A stretch of 64,000 bases of DNA from an uncultured Eubacteriales bacterium. GTDB lineage: Bacteria > Bacillota > Clostridia > Oscillospirales > Ruminococcaceae. The stretch is taken from positions 44,279-108,278 of the forward strand of contig ONMZ01000002.1 of the NCBI GenBank assembly GCA_900319075.1, given 5' to 3'. Position numbers and translations under genes: made by a program. The notes under the pieces were generated by a model, which made no database searches, was not told the DNA's origin, and saw only the letters and a list, made by a program, of their open reading frames with translations. Below, piece after piece: positions 1 through 9,056 of the stretch (the first letter of the stretch is position 1; every line of letters starts with the position of its first letter).

Positions 1-27
1 GCCCATGATAACTGCAACTTTTTTCAA
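1..27 (-). CDS. purE: N-terminal start of a gene, probably PurE (partial)
   Basis: Only nine codons are in the window. On the minus strand a GGAGG is followed after 8 nt by TTG and the residues MKKVAVIMG. This is the usual opening of N5-carboxyaminoimidazole ribonucleotide mutase (PurE, de novo purine synthesis), where the next residues are normally SDSD. An in-frame ATG three codons upstream (34-36) directly abuts the GGAGG and is too close to be the start. D-Ala-D-Ala ligase starts similarly (MKKVAVIFGG) and is the main alternative. The structured RNA upstream would suit either a leader or an independent gene. Confidence 0.5.
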
Positions 28-86
28 ATAAATCATCCTCCGTATACTGGTTGTGCCGCCCGGGTGCATCATAGCTTAAAAAACAA

Positions 87-116
87 AAAACTGCAACAAA
101 CCGTTGCAGTTTTCAA
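87..116 (-). terminator. Intrinsic terminator or attenuator upstream of the purE-like start
   Basis: AACTGCAA/TTGCAGTT hairpin with a short loop, followed on the minus strand by a long T-rich tract (to about 76). It lies about 60 nt upstream of the TTG start, so it either ends an independent RNA or attenuates the downstream gene. Confidence 0.65.
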
Positions 117-316
117 GCAGGTATACAATGCCTGCGTACAGACGCACTGTGTGTGGGCATGGTGTGTGCACAGGCAGATTTGTGCGCAGACAAGCGGCGG
201 TAAATGCCGAAGCAAGATCCGCTGAAAGAGTATGGAGTAAACAAACAGCTCTGAACCATAACGGCACCCTCCGAACACATATGTTCTGCCAAAAAAGCAT
301 ACGCCCTGCACAACAT
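87..316 (-). ncRNA. Structured RNA upstream of purE-like gene, possible 6S RNA or leader
   Basis: About 230 nt transcribed toward the left edge, between a promoter at 323-350 and an intrinsic terminator at 87-116. Local hairpins include GAACA-TATG-TGTTC inside a GGCA/TGCC pair (about 270-291), an AGCGG/CCGCT stem near 200-225, a TGCGCACA/TGTGCACA stem near 165-190, and a GCAGG/CCTGC pairing between the two ends (about 305-310 with 116-121). Coding is unlikely: overlapping frames give Cys-rich shadow peptides without ribosome binding sites. Length, closing end-to-end stem and position beside a pur gene suit 6S RNA, but the rod-like fold is not convincing by eye. A purine-responsive leader is the alternative. 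Confidence 0.4.
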
Positions 317-322
317 TATTTT

Positions 323-350
323 AACATAATAATTGTACTATATTTGCCAA
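323..350 (-). promoter_or_regulatory. Promoter for the structured RNA / purE-like gene
   Basis: On the minus strand TTGGCA (345-350) is separated by 16 nt from TATGTT (323-328). Transcription would start near 316, just before the GCAGG that pairs with the RNA 3' end. Confidence 0.4.
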
Positions 351-442
351 TAAATTTCAACACCCGTACATATAAAATTTAAGCAAACATCTTTCAAAAT
401 AATTGTGAATTATCACAACGTCGATTTAAAAAGAAAAAAACT

Positions 443-679
443 TTACAAAAAGCTGCTGTTTCCGGTGCGGTTATCCAGGCTGTGTTCATCGGTCATATTG
501 TCCACAAGCTGCTGCATCTCACCGGGGGTAGATGCGGCGGAACTGTCTTTGATAAGCTTTTGTTTCTGCGCCGGTGTAAGCTTTGCAAAGGTGTCAAACG
601 CTAAAGTGTTTTGCGCCATTGCCATTGACAGCCCCAGGGGTATATCCTGAGAGGAGTATACAGGTTTGATTTTTTTCAT
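443..679 (-). CDS. Small conserved-looking hypothetical protein, 78 aa
   Basis: A clear AGGAG lies 8 nt before the ATG. The product is soluble, with no signal peptide. It has an N-terminal segment with a DIPLGLSMAMAQN motif, then a helical block (FAKLTPAQKQKLI) and a GEMQQLVDNM helix. Short clostridial proteins with the same plan (ready-made DIPxGLxMALAxN, then LSxxxKQ and EMQxxV) are common and uncharacterised; I recognise the pattern but know no function. It stands alone, divergent from rsmA. Confidence 0.7.
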   Translation of the reverse strand: MKKIKPVYSSQDIPLGLSMAMAQNTLAFDTFAKLTPAQKQKLIKDSSAASTPGEMQQLVDNMTDEHSLDNRTGNSSFL

Positions 680-781
680 CTTTTTTCTCCTTTCTGTATT
701 ATTTCCACGGAAATATCCGCAGTAGGATTATTGTTCCACCGAATTTAAAGATTATTTGCATCGATCCTGTAAAAAGCTGTG

Positions 782-811
782 TTGACATAAAGCGGTGATA
801 GATGTTATAAT
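782..811 (+). promoter_or_regulatory. Promoter of rsmA
   Basis: TTGACA (782-787) and TATAAT (806-811), both perfect consensus, with an 18-nt spacer, about 95 nt upstream of the rsmA start. Confidence 0.7.
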
Positions 812-906
812 CCAAAGTGGATATACAAAAAGCTTTGTTTGCAAAGCGCAGTCGTTTGGCTAATTAGCAGACGTGAATTTATTGTCATATTTTGGAGGTC
901 GGAAGA

Positions 907-1770
907 TTGGAAGATTTGTGGAACATCGGCACCGTGAAAGCCGTTATGGAGCGGCACGGGGTCACATTTTCAAAGACTCTGGGACAGAATTTTCTGGTCA
1001 ATCCATCGGTGTGCCCGAAGATCGCACAGATGGGCAACGCAAAAAAAGGTTTTGGAGTGCTTGAGATAGGCACCGGTATAGGCGTTCTTACAAACGAGCT
1101 TGCAAAGGGCGCCGATAAGGTAGTAGCAGTTGAGATAGACTCAAGGCTGATACCTGTGCTTGAGGAAACGCTTGCAGAGTATGATAATGTGAAAATAATC
1201 AATGAAGATATCATGAAGCTTGATCTTGCCAGGCTGATAAAAGAAGAGTTTGAGGGACTTGAGGTGGCAGTTTGTGCAAACCTTCCCTATTACATAACCT
1301 CCCCTGTGATAATGGCTTTGCTGGAACAGCGCCTTCCCATAAAGACCATAACCGTCATGGTCCAGAAGGAGGCCGGCACAAGGCTTTGTGCAAAAATGGG
1401 AACAAGGGAGATGGGAGCGGTCACTGTTGCGATAAACTACTTTGCCCGGGCTAAGATCCTTTTCAGCGTTTCAAGGGGGAGCTTTATGCCCCAGCCCAAT
1501 GTTGACAGCTGTGTGGTACAGTTTACCCTGAGGGACAGCACACCCGAGGGAGTGAGCGATGAAAAGTTCTTTTTCACAGTTGTAAGGGGAGCCTTTTCCC
1601 AGCGCAGAAAGACCCTTTGCAATTCTGTCTCATCGGCTCTCGGAGCAGATAAAGCAACTGTAATGAAAGCCATAGACCTTTCCGGGCTTGACCCCAGCGT
1701 CCGACCGGAGAAGCTTTCCATGGAGCAGATGATAACTTTCAGCGAGAATCTCAGAAAGTTGATAGTATAA
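907..1770 (+). CDS. rsmA: 16S rRNA adenine N6-dimethyltransferase RsmA (KsgA)
   Basis: Dimethylates two adjacent adenines in the 3' terminal hairpin of 16S rRNA during 30S maturation, using S-adenosylmethionine. The 287-aa product is normal length. It has the LGQNFL start motif near residue 25, the SAM-binding VLEIGTGIGVLT, and the catalytic NLPYYITSPVI motif that defines KsgA/Dim1 enzymes. The start is TTG at 907, 8 nt after a GGAGG (894-898); an upstream in-frame TTG at 892 overlaps that GGAGG and is rejected. It is transcribed from the consensus promoter at 782-811 and followed by a hairpin. Confidence 0.95.
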   Translation: MEDLWNIGTVKAVMERHGVTFSKTLGQNFLVNPSVCPKIAQMGNAKKGFGVLEIGTGIGVLTNELAKGADKVVAVEIDSRLIPVLEETLAEYDNVKIINEDIMKLDLARLIKEEFEGLEVAVCANLPYYITSPVIMALLEQRLPIKTITVMVQKEAGTRLCAKMGTREMGAVTVAINYFARAKILFSVSRGSFMPQPNVDSCVVQFTLRDSTPEGVSDEKFFFTVVRGAFSQRRKTLCNSVSSALGADKATVMKAIDLSGLDPSVRPEKLSMEQMITFSENLRKLIV

Positions 1771-1777
1771 CTGCAAT

Positions 1778-1804
1778 GCCGTCACATTCGTGGCGGTTTT
1801 GTTA
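1778..1804 (+). terminator. Terminator after rsmA
   Basis: GCCGTCAC-ATTC-GTGGCGGT hairpin (two G-T pairs) followed by TTTGTTATTT. Confidence 0.6.
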
Positions 1805-1903
1805 TTTAAAACGACATTTTTCACTTTATATCATCTATATAATGATACTGTTGTAAAAAAACGGATGTCAGATTCCCGGACGATGAAAGGTGATGTGTGA
1901 AAA

Positions 1904-4207
1904 ATGGAAAAAGTGATGATATTTGTGAAAGAAAAGGTGGCGCCTTCCCGGCGGCAGATCATAAACGCCCTGCTTGCCTTGCTTGCAGGCTTTTTATGCA
2001 GCATGGGCAAGGTGCTGGGTCTGCCGGGGGAGATAAACGTGGCGGCTGCGGTCCTTTCGGGTGATTACATACTTGCCTCGGCGGCAGGCTCTGTTGCGGC
2101 ATATGCAGCTATGGGAAGCGTCAGTGCAGGAATGGTGCAGCTTTGCGCTATACTTATGATAGCAGGCGTGCGTTTTATCATGCCTGCGGACAAGCTGACC
2201 TTTTTCGGAAGGCATAACGAGGCAGCCTTTACCTCTCTTATGACCGGTGCGGTGCTGATGCTTTTCGGCAGCGTCGTTTCTCTTTCCGTTCCCACCGATG
2301 CGTTTACCGTGTCTTTGCGTATGATAAACGCTCTGCTTTGCGGCTGTACCATCTATTGCGCCATGACGGTAATAAAGAATTACCGGTTTGCGGAAAGCTT
2401 TGATATTCAAGGCTTGAACGGAATGTATATAGGGATACTCTATGTTATTGCCGTTTCGGTGCTTTCATCTTTGGATATTGGAGTCATAGACCCTGGCAGA
2501 GCGCTGGGCTGCTTTTGTGTCCTTTTGGGAATAAAGCGTTACCGCCAGACAGGCGGTGCGGTGATGGGTGCTCTGACCACCTGCGGGGTGCTGCTTTGTT
2601 CTCCTGCTCTTGCAAGAAATACGCTGCTGCTTGCAACTTCGGGACTTATCAGCGGAGTTTTCTGGAGCTTTGGGGCTGTGGTGACCGTGGGAGTATTTAT
2701 TTTTATCTCTCTTGTGAGCCTTGCTGCAATGGGAGTTAACCCGGACACAATGCCTATGTTTGCAGATATACTTCTCGGAAGTCTTGTATTTCTTGCCCTT
2801 CCCATGCCCGTTTTCAATAACATCAGGGAGAAATTCAGCATCTTCAGGATAAGCGGTTTCAAAAGTCCTGTTGAGCACGTAAGTCAGACGACCCTTTCCA
2901 AGCTGTCCTTTGCCTCCCAGACCATAGGGGAGATAAGGGAGCAGCTATCACAGATAAGCACGGCAATGCAGCGCAGAGAACAGGATACCGACGTTTCCGA
3001 TGAGGCAATAAGAAACGTGTGTGCCGGGTGTACTTTCAGTAATTCCTGCTTTGCACACCTGCGCCAGCTTAAATGGTCAATGGGCAAGCTTGAAAGAGTT
3101 TGCATGAAATATAACTGCATAAGCTCTGCGGATGTGGAAAAACACCTGTCAGATTGTCAGCGTCCCGAGTACATGAGCCGATCCTTCAACAGGACCTACC
3201 GCACCATAGTCGCCCGCCGTGCGGGAAATATGAGAATAAGCGAAATGAGGGGCTTTTTGGGAGAACAGCTTTCGTCTATGGAAGATGTGCTCAACGACCT
3301 TTCCGTAAGGGTGGGCAGCGTGCGGCAAATAGATGCTGCTCTCTCGGCACAGGTAAGAAGGGTGTTTGACGATCTGGGATACCCCAATGCAAGAGCCTGT
3401 GTGTATGTTGACGAAAATCTTAGCAGGCGTGTTGAGGTTTATCTTACAGCCAAGTTCTGCGGCGATATGTCAAAGCTTACACTTGCCGTTTCGTCGGCAG
3501 CCGACTGTGACCTCGACCTTCCGGTCATAACACGCAGCAAGGAGCTTACAAGGCTGTGCTTTACCCCGGCACCTGTTTTTTCCGCCGAGATAGGGTCCTT
3601 TTGCGCCTCTATGGGCGACGGCTGCTCGGGGGACAGCTATGATGTCTTTAACGTGAGCGCAACGGAAAAATATGTGCTTTTGTCCGACGGAATGGGTACC
3701 GGAAAACGGGCAAGGCTTGATTCGGTTTTTACCATAAGCCTTGTTTCCAGGCTTATCCGCTGCGGTATATCCATGACCACCGCACACAAAATGGTGAATT
3801 CAATGCTGCGTGTGAAAGGCTGGGAGGAATCCTTTGCGACCCTTGACCTGCTCAGGCTTGATCTTTGCGGTGCAAGCGCCAGGATCCTCAAATCGGGAGC
3901 GGCACCAAGCTACCTTTGCCGTGACGGCGGTGTGAGGATAATGTCCTGCGATGCGTTTCCCGCAGGGATACTCCCTTGCTGTCCGCCGGATATAGTTGAT
4001 CTGAAGCTGTTTGACGGGGATATTATCATGCTTGCAAGCGACGGGGTGGATAAGGCTGCCGCAAAAAAACTTTGCGAGCTTTCTTTGACAGGCATCGGCG
4101 TTGAGGAGATGTGCCGTGTGCTGGGGCACTACTGTATCGACCTGAGCGACGGCGAGCTTAAAGACGATGCAACTATAATTCTTGTGAGGGTGAGCCGCAG
4201 TGCCTGA
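1904..4207 (+). CDS. spoIIE: Stage II sporulation protein E, membrane PP2C phosphatase
   Basis: SpoIIE dephosphorylates the anti-anti-sigma factor SpoIIAA to activate sigma F in the forespore and also acts at the polar septum. The 767-aa product is slightly shorter than the 827 aa of Bacillus. Residues about 20-310 are a run of hydrophobic segments (about ten helices). A middle region carries a Cys cluster (CAGCTFSNSC). The C-terminal PP2C domain (about 550-765) has the metal-binding DGMGTGKRA and LASDGVDKA motifs plus a final DDATIILVRV, all intact. RBS AAAGGTG lies 13 nt upstream. No other sporulation gene is in the window. Confidence 0.93.
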   Translation: MEKVMIFVKEKVAPSRRQIINALLALLAGFLCSMGKVLGLPGEINVAAAVLSGDYILASAAGSVAAYAAMGSVSAGMVQLCAILMIAGVRFIMPADKLTFFGRHNEAAFTSLMTGAVLMLFGSVVSLSVPTDAFTVSLRMINALLCGCTIYCAMTVIKNYRFAESFDIQGLNGMYIGILYVIAVSVLSSLDIGVIDPGRALGCFCVLLGIKRYRQTGGAVMGALTTCGVLLCSPALARNTLLLATSGLISGVFWSFGAVVTVGVFIFISLVSLAAMGVNPDTMPMFADILLGSLVFLALPMPVFNNIREKFSIFRISGFKSPVEHVSQTTLSKLSFASQTIGEIREQLSQISTAMQRREQDTDVSDEAIRNVCAGCTFSNSCFAHLRQLKWSMGKLERVCMKYNCISSADVEKHLSDCQRPEYMSRSFNRTYRTIVARRAGNMRISEMRGFLGEQLSSMEDVLNDLSVRVGSVRQIDAALSAQVRRVFDDLGYPNARACVYVDENLSRRVEVYLTAKFCGDMSKLTLAVSSAADCDLDLPVITRSKELTRLCFTPAPVFSAEIGSFCASMGDGCSGDSYDVFNVSATEKYVLLSDGMGTGKRARLDSVFTISLVSRLIRCGISMTTAHKMVNSMLRVKGWEESFATLDLLRLDLCGASARILKSGAAPSYLCRDGGVRIMSCDAFPAGILPCCPPDIVDLKLFDGDIIMLASDGVDKAAAKKLCELSLTGIGVEEMCRVLGHYCIDLSDGELKDDATIILVRVSRSA

Positions 4208-4325
4208 AAAGGGCAGAATATGTTTTCTGAAAGGGGTATCTGAAACATTTTTAAATTATTTTGTGAAAGTTGTACAAATCCGGTGGTGTGAATATGTGCT
4301 AAACTGAAATTATTAACTAAAATGC

Positions 4326-4354
4326 TTGCATTATTCTTAAAAAGGGTTTAAAAT
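4326..4354 (+). promoter_or_regulatory. Promoter of the glycogen operon
   Basis: TTGCAT (4326-4331), 17-nt spacer, TAAAAT (4349-4354), about 75 nt upstream of glgB. The 220-nt gap after spoIIE otherwise shows only an AT-rich leader. Confidence 0.55.
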
Positions 4355-4428
4355 ATACATTGAGGGATTGTGTACACTTGAAAGTACGCTTGATATCCCC
4401 CGAAAAATGAATCGGCAGGAGGTCAGAA

Positions 4429-6597
4429 ATGGCAAATAACATACCACAGGAATATGAGCTTCCTCTTTACCTTTTCCATTCGGGTACCAATTATGAAACA
4501 TATAAGTTTCTCGGATGCCATAAAGGTAACAGAGACGGATACGACGGATACTATTTCAGAGCATGGGCTGCCAACGCCCACGGAATATCCCTTGTGGGAG
4601 ATTTCAATGACTGGGATGAGTCGGCAAATCCGATGACTCTAATTGAAGATACTCAGATCTGGGAGACTTTCGTTCCCAACTTAAAGACCTTTGATACTTA
4701 TAAGTATTGTGTATTTGGCTGCGACGGTAAAAAGCATATGAAATGCGATCCTTACGGCACCCATATGGAAGTTGCACCTAACACCGGCTCTAAGATATTT
4801 GATATCGATGCCTTTCCCTGGGGTGACGGAAAGTGGCAGAAGGAGCGTGCAACAAAAGACGTTTACAACACCCCGATGAACATTTATGAGGTCCACCTCA
4901 ACAGCTGGAAGACCTGTACCGACGGCAAGTATTATTCGTATATGAAATTTGCCGAGGCGATCATTCCTTATCTTACCGATATGGGATATACTCATATTGA
5001 GTTCATGCCTTTGGCAGAGCATCCTTTTGACGGCTCATGGGGCTATCAGGATATAGGCTATTTTGCTCCTACGTCAAGATTCGGAACGCCTTATGATTTC
5101 ATGAAAATGATCGAGATGTTCCACAATGCCGGAATCGCAGTTATCCTTGACTGGGTACCTGCTCACTTCCCCAGAGACGAAGCAGGGCTTTTTGAGTGGG
5201 ACGGCGGTGCTTCCTACGAGTATGCAGACCCTAAAAAGAGAGACCACCTTACATGGGGCACAAGGGTTTTTGATTACGGCAGACCCGAGGTGAGAAGCTT
5301 CCTTATTTCCAACGCCCTTTACTGGCTGGAACAGTTCCATGTTGACGGTCTGAGAGTTGACGCAGTAGCGTCTATGCTTTATCTTGACTATGACCGCCGT
5401 GACGGTGAATGGACACCTAACAAGGACGGCGGCAACCATAATCTTGAAGCAGTGGAATTTTTGCAGAACCTTAACTCTGCTGTATTTTCAAGAGTCCCCA
5501 ATGCGCTGATGATCGCAGAGGAGTCCACAGCGTGGCCTATGGTCACAAAGCCTGTGTCCGACGGCGGACTGGGCTTCAACTTCAAATGGAATATGGGCTG
5601 GATGAACGATATGCTCAAGTATATGAAGTATGACCCTATCGACAGGTCGTTCCATCACGATATGCTTACCTTCTCCTTCTTCTACGCTTTCAGCGAAAAC
5701 TTTATCCTTCCCATATCTCACGATGAGGTCGTTCACGGCAAGGCTTCTCTTGTTAATAAGATGCACGGAAGCGATATTGACGGCAAGTTTGCCCAGTGTA
5801 AGCTGTTTATGGCTTATATGATGGCTCATCCGGGCAAAAAGCTGACATTTATGGGCTCTGATTTTGCACAGTTCAGAGAGTGGGATTATGAAAACGGACT
5901 TGAGTGGTTCCTGGTTGACGAATATGAAAACCACAGGAATTACCAGAAGTTTATCAAGAACCTTAATAATTTCTATAAGAACACTCCTGCAATGTGGCAA
6001 AGAGATTTCACATGGGAAGGCTTCAGCTGGATAGCTAACGATGACTTCAGACAAAGCATCATCATCTTCCGCAGATTTGATGCCGAAGGAAACGAGATAA
6101 TCGTTGTTTGCAACTTTGTTCCTGTGGAGAGAAAATCCTATTGCTTCGGCGTTCCGTATAAGGGCAAGTACAAAGAAGTGTTCAACAGCTCCACTGCCGA
6201 CGGAAGCCCGGCTACCAACGGTACGGTAAAAAGCGTTGAACAGGGAATGCACGGATTTGAACAGTCTGTTTGCATAGATATCCCGGCATTCAGCGTAATG
6301 TATTTTACCGTTGAAAAGGATAAGGATAAAAAATCAGCTAAAAAGTCCGGGACAAAAAAGACAGCTGCAAAAACCAAAGCAAAGACCAAAACGGTAAAGG
6401 CAGAAAGTAAGCCCGAGGAAAAGAAAGCAGCTAAAAAGCCGGCAGCAAAAAAGACTGCTGCAAGATCCCAGGCGGCGGCTGAGACCAAAGCCGTGAAGGC
6501 TGAAAAAAAGCCTGCGGAAAAGAAAACGGCAGTTAAAAAGCCTGCGGCAAAACAGACCGCTGAAAAGAAAACAACTAAAACAGCTAAGAAGGGCTGA
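4429..6597 (+). CDS. glgB: 1,4-alpha-glucan branching enzyme with a Lys/Ala-rich tail
   Basis: GlgB cuts alpha-1,4-glucan chains and re-attaches them by alpha-1,6 bonds, branching glycogen. The N-terminal part (about 35-130) is a CBM48-type beta-sandwich (GDFNDWDES). The GH13 barrel carries the nucleophile Asp311 (GLRVDAVAS), general acid in the AEES motif near 364, and Asp432 in SHDEVVHG, so it should be active. Residues about 630-722 are an extra tail built of KKPAAKK-like units, resembling histone H1 tails and not part of the family. Start ATG follows CAGGAGGT. First gene of glgBCDA. Confidence 0.95.
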   Translation: MANNIPQEYELPLYLFHSGTNYETYKFLGCHKGNRDGYDGYYFRAWAANAHGISLVGDFNDWDESANPMTLIEDTQIWETFVPNLKTFDTYKYCVFGCDGKKHMKCDPYGTHMEVAPNTGSKIFDIDAFPWGDGKWQKERATKDVYNTPMNIYEVHLNSWKTCTDGKYYSYMKFAEAIIPYLTDMGYTHIEFMPLAEHPFDGSWGYQDIGYFAPTSRFGTPYDFMKMIEMFHNAGIAVILDWVPAHFPRDEAGLFEWDGGASYEYADPKKRDHLTWGTRVFDYGRPEVRSFLISNALYWLEQFHVDGLRVDAVASMLYLDYDRRDGEWTPNKDGGNHNLEAVEFLQNLNSAVFSRVPNALMIAEESTAWPMVTKPVSDGGLGFNFKWNMGWMNDMLKYMKYDPIDRSFHHDMLTFSFFYAFSENFILPISHDEVVHGKASLVNKMHGSDIDGKFAQCKLFMAYMMAHPGKKLTFMGSDFAQFREWDYENGLEWFLVDEYENHRNYQKFIKNLNNFYKNTPAMWQRDFTWEGFSWIANDDFRQSIIIFRRFDAEGNEIIVVCNFVPVERKSYCFGVPYKGKYKEVFNSSTADGSPATNGTVKSVEQGMHGFEQSVCIDIPAFSVMYFTVEKDKDKKSAKKSGTKKTAAKTKAKTKTVKAESKPEEKKAAKKPAAKKTAARSQAAAETKAVKAEKKPAEKKTAVKKPAAKQTAEKKTTKTAKKG

Positions 6598-6630
6598 ACA
6601 ATAAAATTTGAATTGGTGGGTGAATGATAT

Positions 6631-7833
6631 ATGTTCAATAAAAAAGAATGTGTGGCAATGCTTCTTGCAGGCGGACAAGGCAGCCGTTTGTATGCATTGA
6701 CACAGTCAGTTGCAAAACCTGCAGTTCCCTTTGGTGCAAAGTACAGAATAATCGACTTTCCACTTTCAAACTGCGTAAATTCGGGAATAGACACCGTGGG
6801 TGTCCTTACCCAGTATCAGCCTTTTGTGCTTAACGAGTATATCGGAAATGGTCAGCCTTGGGACCTTGACCGTATCCACGGCGGAGTTCATGTTCTTCCG
6901 CCGTACCAGAGTGCTTCCGGCGCAGACTGGTATTCCGGCACAGCAAATGCCATCTATCAGAATATAAGCTTTGTGGACAGGTACGATCCGGAGTACGTTA
7001 TCATACTCTCCGGCGACCATATCTATAAGATGGACTATAATAAAATGCTGGCTTATCATAAGTCCAAGCAGGCTGATGCAACTATCGCAGTGCTTGATGT
7101 ACCAAAGGAAGAGGCATCCAGATTCGGTATAATGATAACCGATGAGGAAGATAATATCATCGACTTTGAGGAAAAGCCGAAGAATCCAAGATCCACACTG
7201 GCATCTATGGGTATCTACATATTCACATGGAAAAAACTCAGAGCTTATCTTATTTCCAACGAAGAGGATAAAGAGGCTTCAAAGGACTTCGGAAAGAATA
7301 TTATCCCCGATATGAGACAGGCAGGCGAGAAGTTGGTCGCTTACAGATTTGACGGCTACTGGAAAGATGTTGGTACCATCGACTCCCTCTGGGAGGCAAA
7401 TATGGATCTTATCAATCCTAATATCCCGATCGATCTGTACGATCCTGCGTGGAAGATCTATTCAAGGAACCCGGTGCTTCCCCCTCAGAGCATAGGCGAG
7501 AATGCCGAGGTACAAAACTCAATGATAACCGAGGGATGTGTTATTGACGGCTCTGTTGAGTTCTCAATGATCTCTGAGGGCGTTATTGTGGAAAAGGGCG
7601 CAGTTATTTACGATTCGATCCTTATGCCCGGAGCTGTTATCAAGGCAGGTGCAAAGGTCGAGTATGCCATAGTCGGCGAGAACACCGTTATCGGAGAAAA
7701 TGCACAGATAGGCGCAAGACCTGAGACCATAGAGGATAAGGATTCCTGGGGCGTGGCTGTTGTGGGACACAACATTACCGTTTCGGACGGTGCAACAGTA
7801 GCACCGAAAGCCATTATCTATGAAAATATATAA
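6631..7833 (+). CDS. glgC: Glucose-1-phosphate adenylyltransferase, catalytic subunit
   Basis: Makes ADP-glucose from ATP and glucose-1-phosphate, the committed step of bacterial glycogen synthesis. The 400-aa product has the [10 protein letters not shown] nucleotide-binding loop near residue 11, the [10 protein letters not shown] substrate motif near 128, the [10 protein letters not shown] motif near 180, and a C-terminal left-handed beta-helix of hexapeptide repeats. All catalytic motifs are intact, in contrast to GlgD next door. It lies 33 nt after glgB and 12 nt before glgD, in the same operon. Confidence 0.96.
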   Translation: MFNKKECVAMLLAGGQGSRLYALTQSVAKPAVPFGAKYRIIDFPLSNCVNSGIDTVGVLTQYQPFVLNEYIGNGQPWDLDRIHGGVHVLPPYQSASGADWYSGTANAIYQNISFVDRYDPEYVIILSGDHIYKMDYNKMLAYHKSKQADATIAVLDVPKEEASRFGIMITDEEDNIIDFEEKPKNPRSTLASMGIYIFTWKKLRAYLISNEEDKEASKDFGKNIIPDMRQAGEKLVAYRFDGYWKDVGTIDSLWEANMDLINPNIPIDLYDPAWKIYSRNPVLPPQSIGENAEVQNSMITEGCVIDGSVEFSMISEGVIVEKGAVIYDSILMPGAVIKAGAKVEYAIVGENTVIGENAQIGARPETIEDKDSWGVAVVGHNITVSDGATVAPKAIIYENI

Positions 7834-7845
7834 AGAGAGGACTGA

Positions 7846-8979
7846 ATGGAAATGGAAGTAAATATGGGTAATGTATTGGGTCTTGTTTTCGCCAATATGC
7901 ATGACATGACTCTTGGAGACCTTACGAAGAACAGAACTATGGGTTCAGTCCTTTTCGGAGGCAGATACAGACTTATCGACTTTCCTGTGTCAAATATGGT
8001 AAACAGCGGCATCAGCGAGATCGGAGTCATTACAAAATCAAACTATCAGTCATTGCTGGATCACCTGGGTGCGGCAAGAGAATGGGACCTTGCAAGAAAG
8101 AAAGGCGGCCTTTTTATCCTTCCGCCTTTCGGAAATGTTGAGAGTACCCTTTACAGAGGCCGTATCGAAGCACTGTACGGAGCTATGAGCTTTTTGAAGG
8201 CTTCAAGAGCAAAGTATGTTGTGCTTTCCGACTGTGACGTTGTAACAAATATCGACTATAAGCCGATAGTTCAGCAGCACATCGACACCGGTGCAGATAT
8301 TACAGCTGTGGTACATACAGGTGTTTATACCTCCGATGAGATAAAGACCTCCACAGTGTTCAACGTAAGAGAGGATAAGAGCGTTTCTTCCGCCCTTATC
8401 ATGCCTGAGCTGAGCGGTACCTGCACGGTAAGCCTTAATATGTTCGTTATGTCTATGGACTTTATGCTTGATATGGTAAATGACTCCATAGCAAGAGGAA
8501 ATGTAAGCTTTGAGAGAAATATCCTTCAGGCAAAATGCAGTGAGCTCAGCATAATGACCTATGAGTATGACGGATATTTCAGCAAGCTCAACAGCGTAGG
8601 AAGCTACTTCAAGGCAAACCAGGATCTTATTGATCCGGAGAACGCAAGAAAGCTGTTTATGGATAAGAGATCTATCTATACCAAGGTTTCTGACAATGCA
8701 CCGGTCAAGTACGATCTTAACTGTAAGGTCAAATCTTCGCTTATCGCAGACGGCTGCATAATCGAGGGTGAGGTTGAAAACTCCGTATTGTTCAGAGGAG
8801 TAAAAGTGGGCAAAGGTGCAAAGGTCAAGAACTGTATCCTTATGCAGGGAACAGTTGTAGGCAATAACGCAGAGCTTAACTATCTTATTACCGATAAGAA
8901 TGTTAATATCAGCGAAAACCACGCCGTTTCCAGCTCGCCTAACTACCCGATGTATGTGGCTAAGGGAGCAAGCGTATAA
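7846..8979 (+). CDS. glgD: GlgD, regulatory paralogue of ADP-glucose pyrophosphorylase
   Basis: A 377-aa GlgC-like protein that in Firmicutes forms a heteromeric enzyme with GlgC and modulates its activity. It has the nucleotidyltransferase fold and the C-terminal hexapeptide repeats (IEGEVENSVLFRG), but the N-terminal glycine-rich loop is replaced by VLGLVFANMHDMTLG and the usual GDH is SDCD, so it should not be catalytic alone. Family knowledge supports the GlgD label. A GAGAGG RBS precedes the ATG, 12 nt after glgC. Confidence 0.93.
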   Translation: MEMEVNMGNVLGLVFANMHDMTLGDLTKNRTMGSVLFGGRYRLIDFPVSNMVNSGISEIGVITKSNYQSLLDHLGAAREWDLARKKGGLFILPPFGNVESTLYRGRIEALYGAMSFLKASRAKYVVLSDCDVVTNIDYKPIVQQHIDTGADITAVVHTGVYTSDEIKTSTVFNVREDKSVSSALIMPELSGTCTVSLNMFVMSMDFMLDMVNDSIARGNVSFERNILQAKCSELSIMTYEYDGYFSKLNSVGSYFKANQDLIDPENARKLFMDKRSIYTKVSDNAPVKYDLNCKVKSSLIADGCIIEGEVENSVLFRGVKVGKGAKVKNCILMQGTVVGNNAELNYLITDKNVNISENHAVSSSPNYPMYVAKGASV

Positions 8980-8994
8980 TTGTGATCCGATCGT

Positions 8995-9028
8995 AAAAGC
9001 AAGGTAGAAAGCAATGCCTTGCTTTTAT
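8995..9028 (+). terminator. Hairpin between glgD and glgA (attenuator-like)
   Basis: AAAAGCAAGG (8995-9004) pairs perfectly with CCTTGCTTTT (9017-9026) around a 12-nt loop, with only a short T run inside the stem. It could reduce read-through into glgA or act as an RNA-processing site. Confidence 0.45.
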
Positions 9029-9056
9029 GATAATATGAGTAAAAGGGGGTTTGAAT

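Noticed and set aside
276-291. GAACACATATGTTC as an SOS (LexA) box
   Set aside because: The gram-positive box has four bases between GAAC and GTTC; here there are six, and the sequence forms part of an RNA hairpin.
69-382. ORFs overlapping the structured RNA on both strands
   Set aside because: No ribosome binding sites, odd composition (Cys/His-rich or low similarity to proteins), and they overlap the promoter-to-terminator RNA unit.
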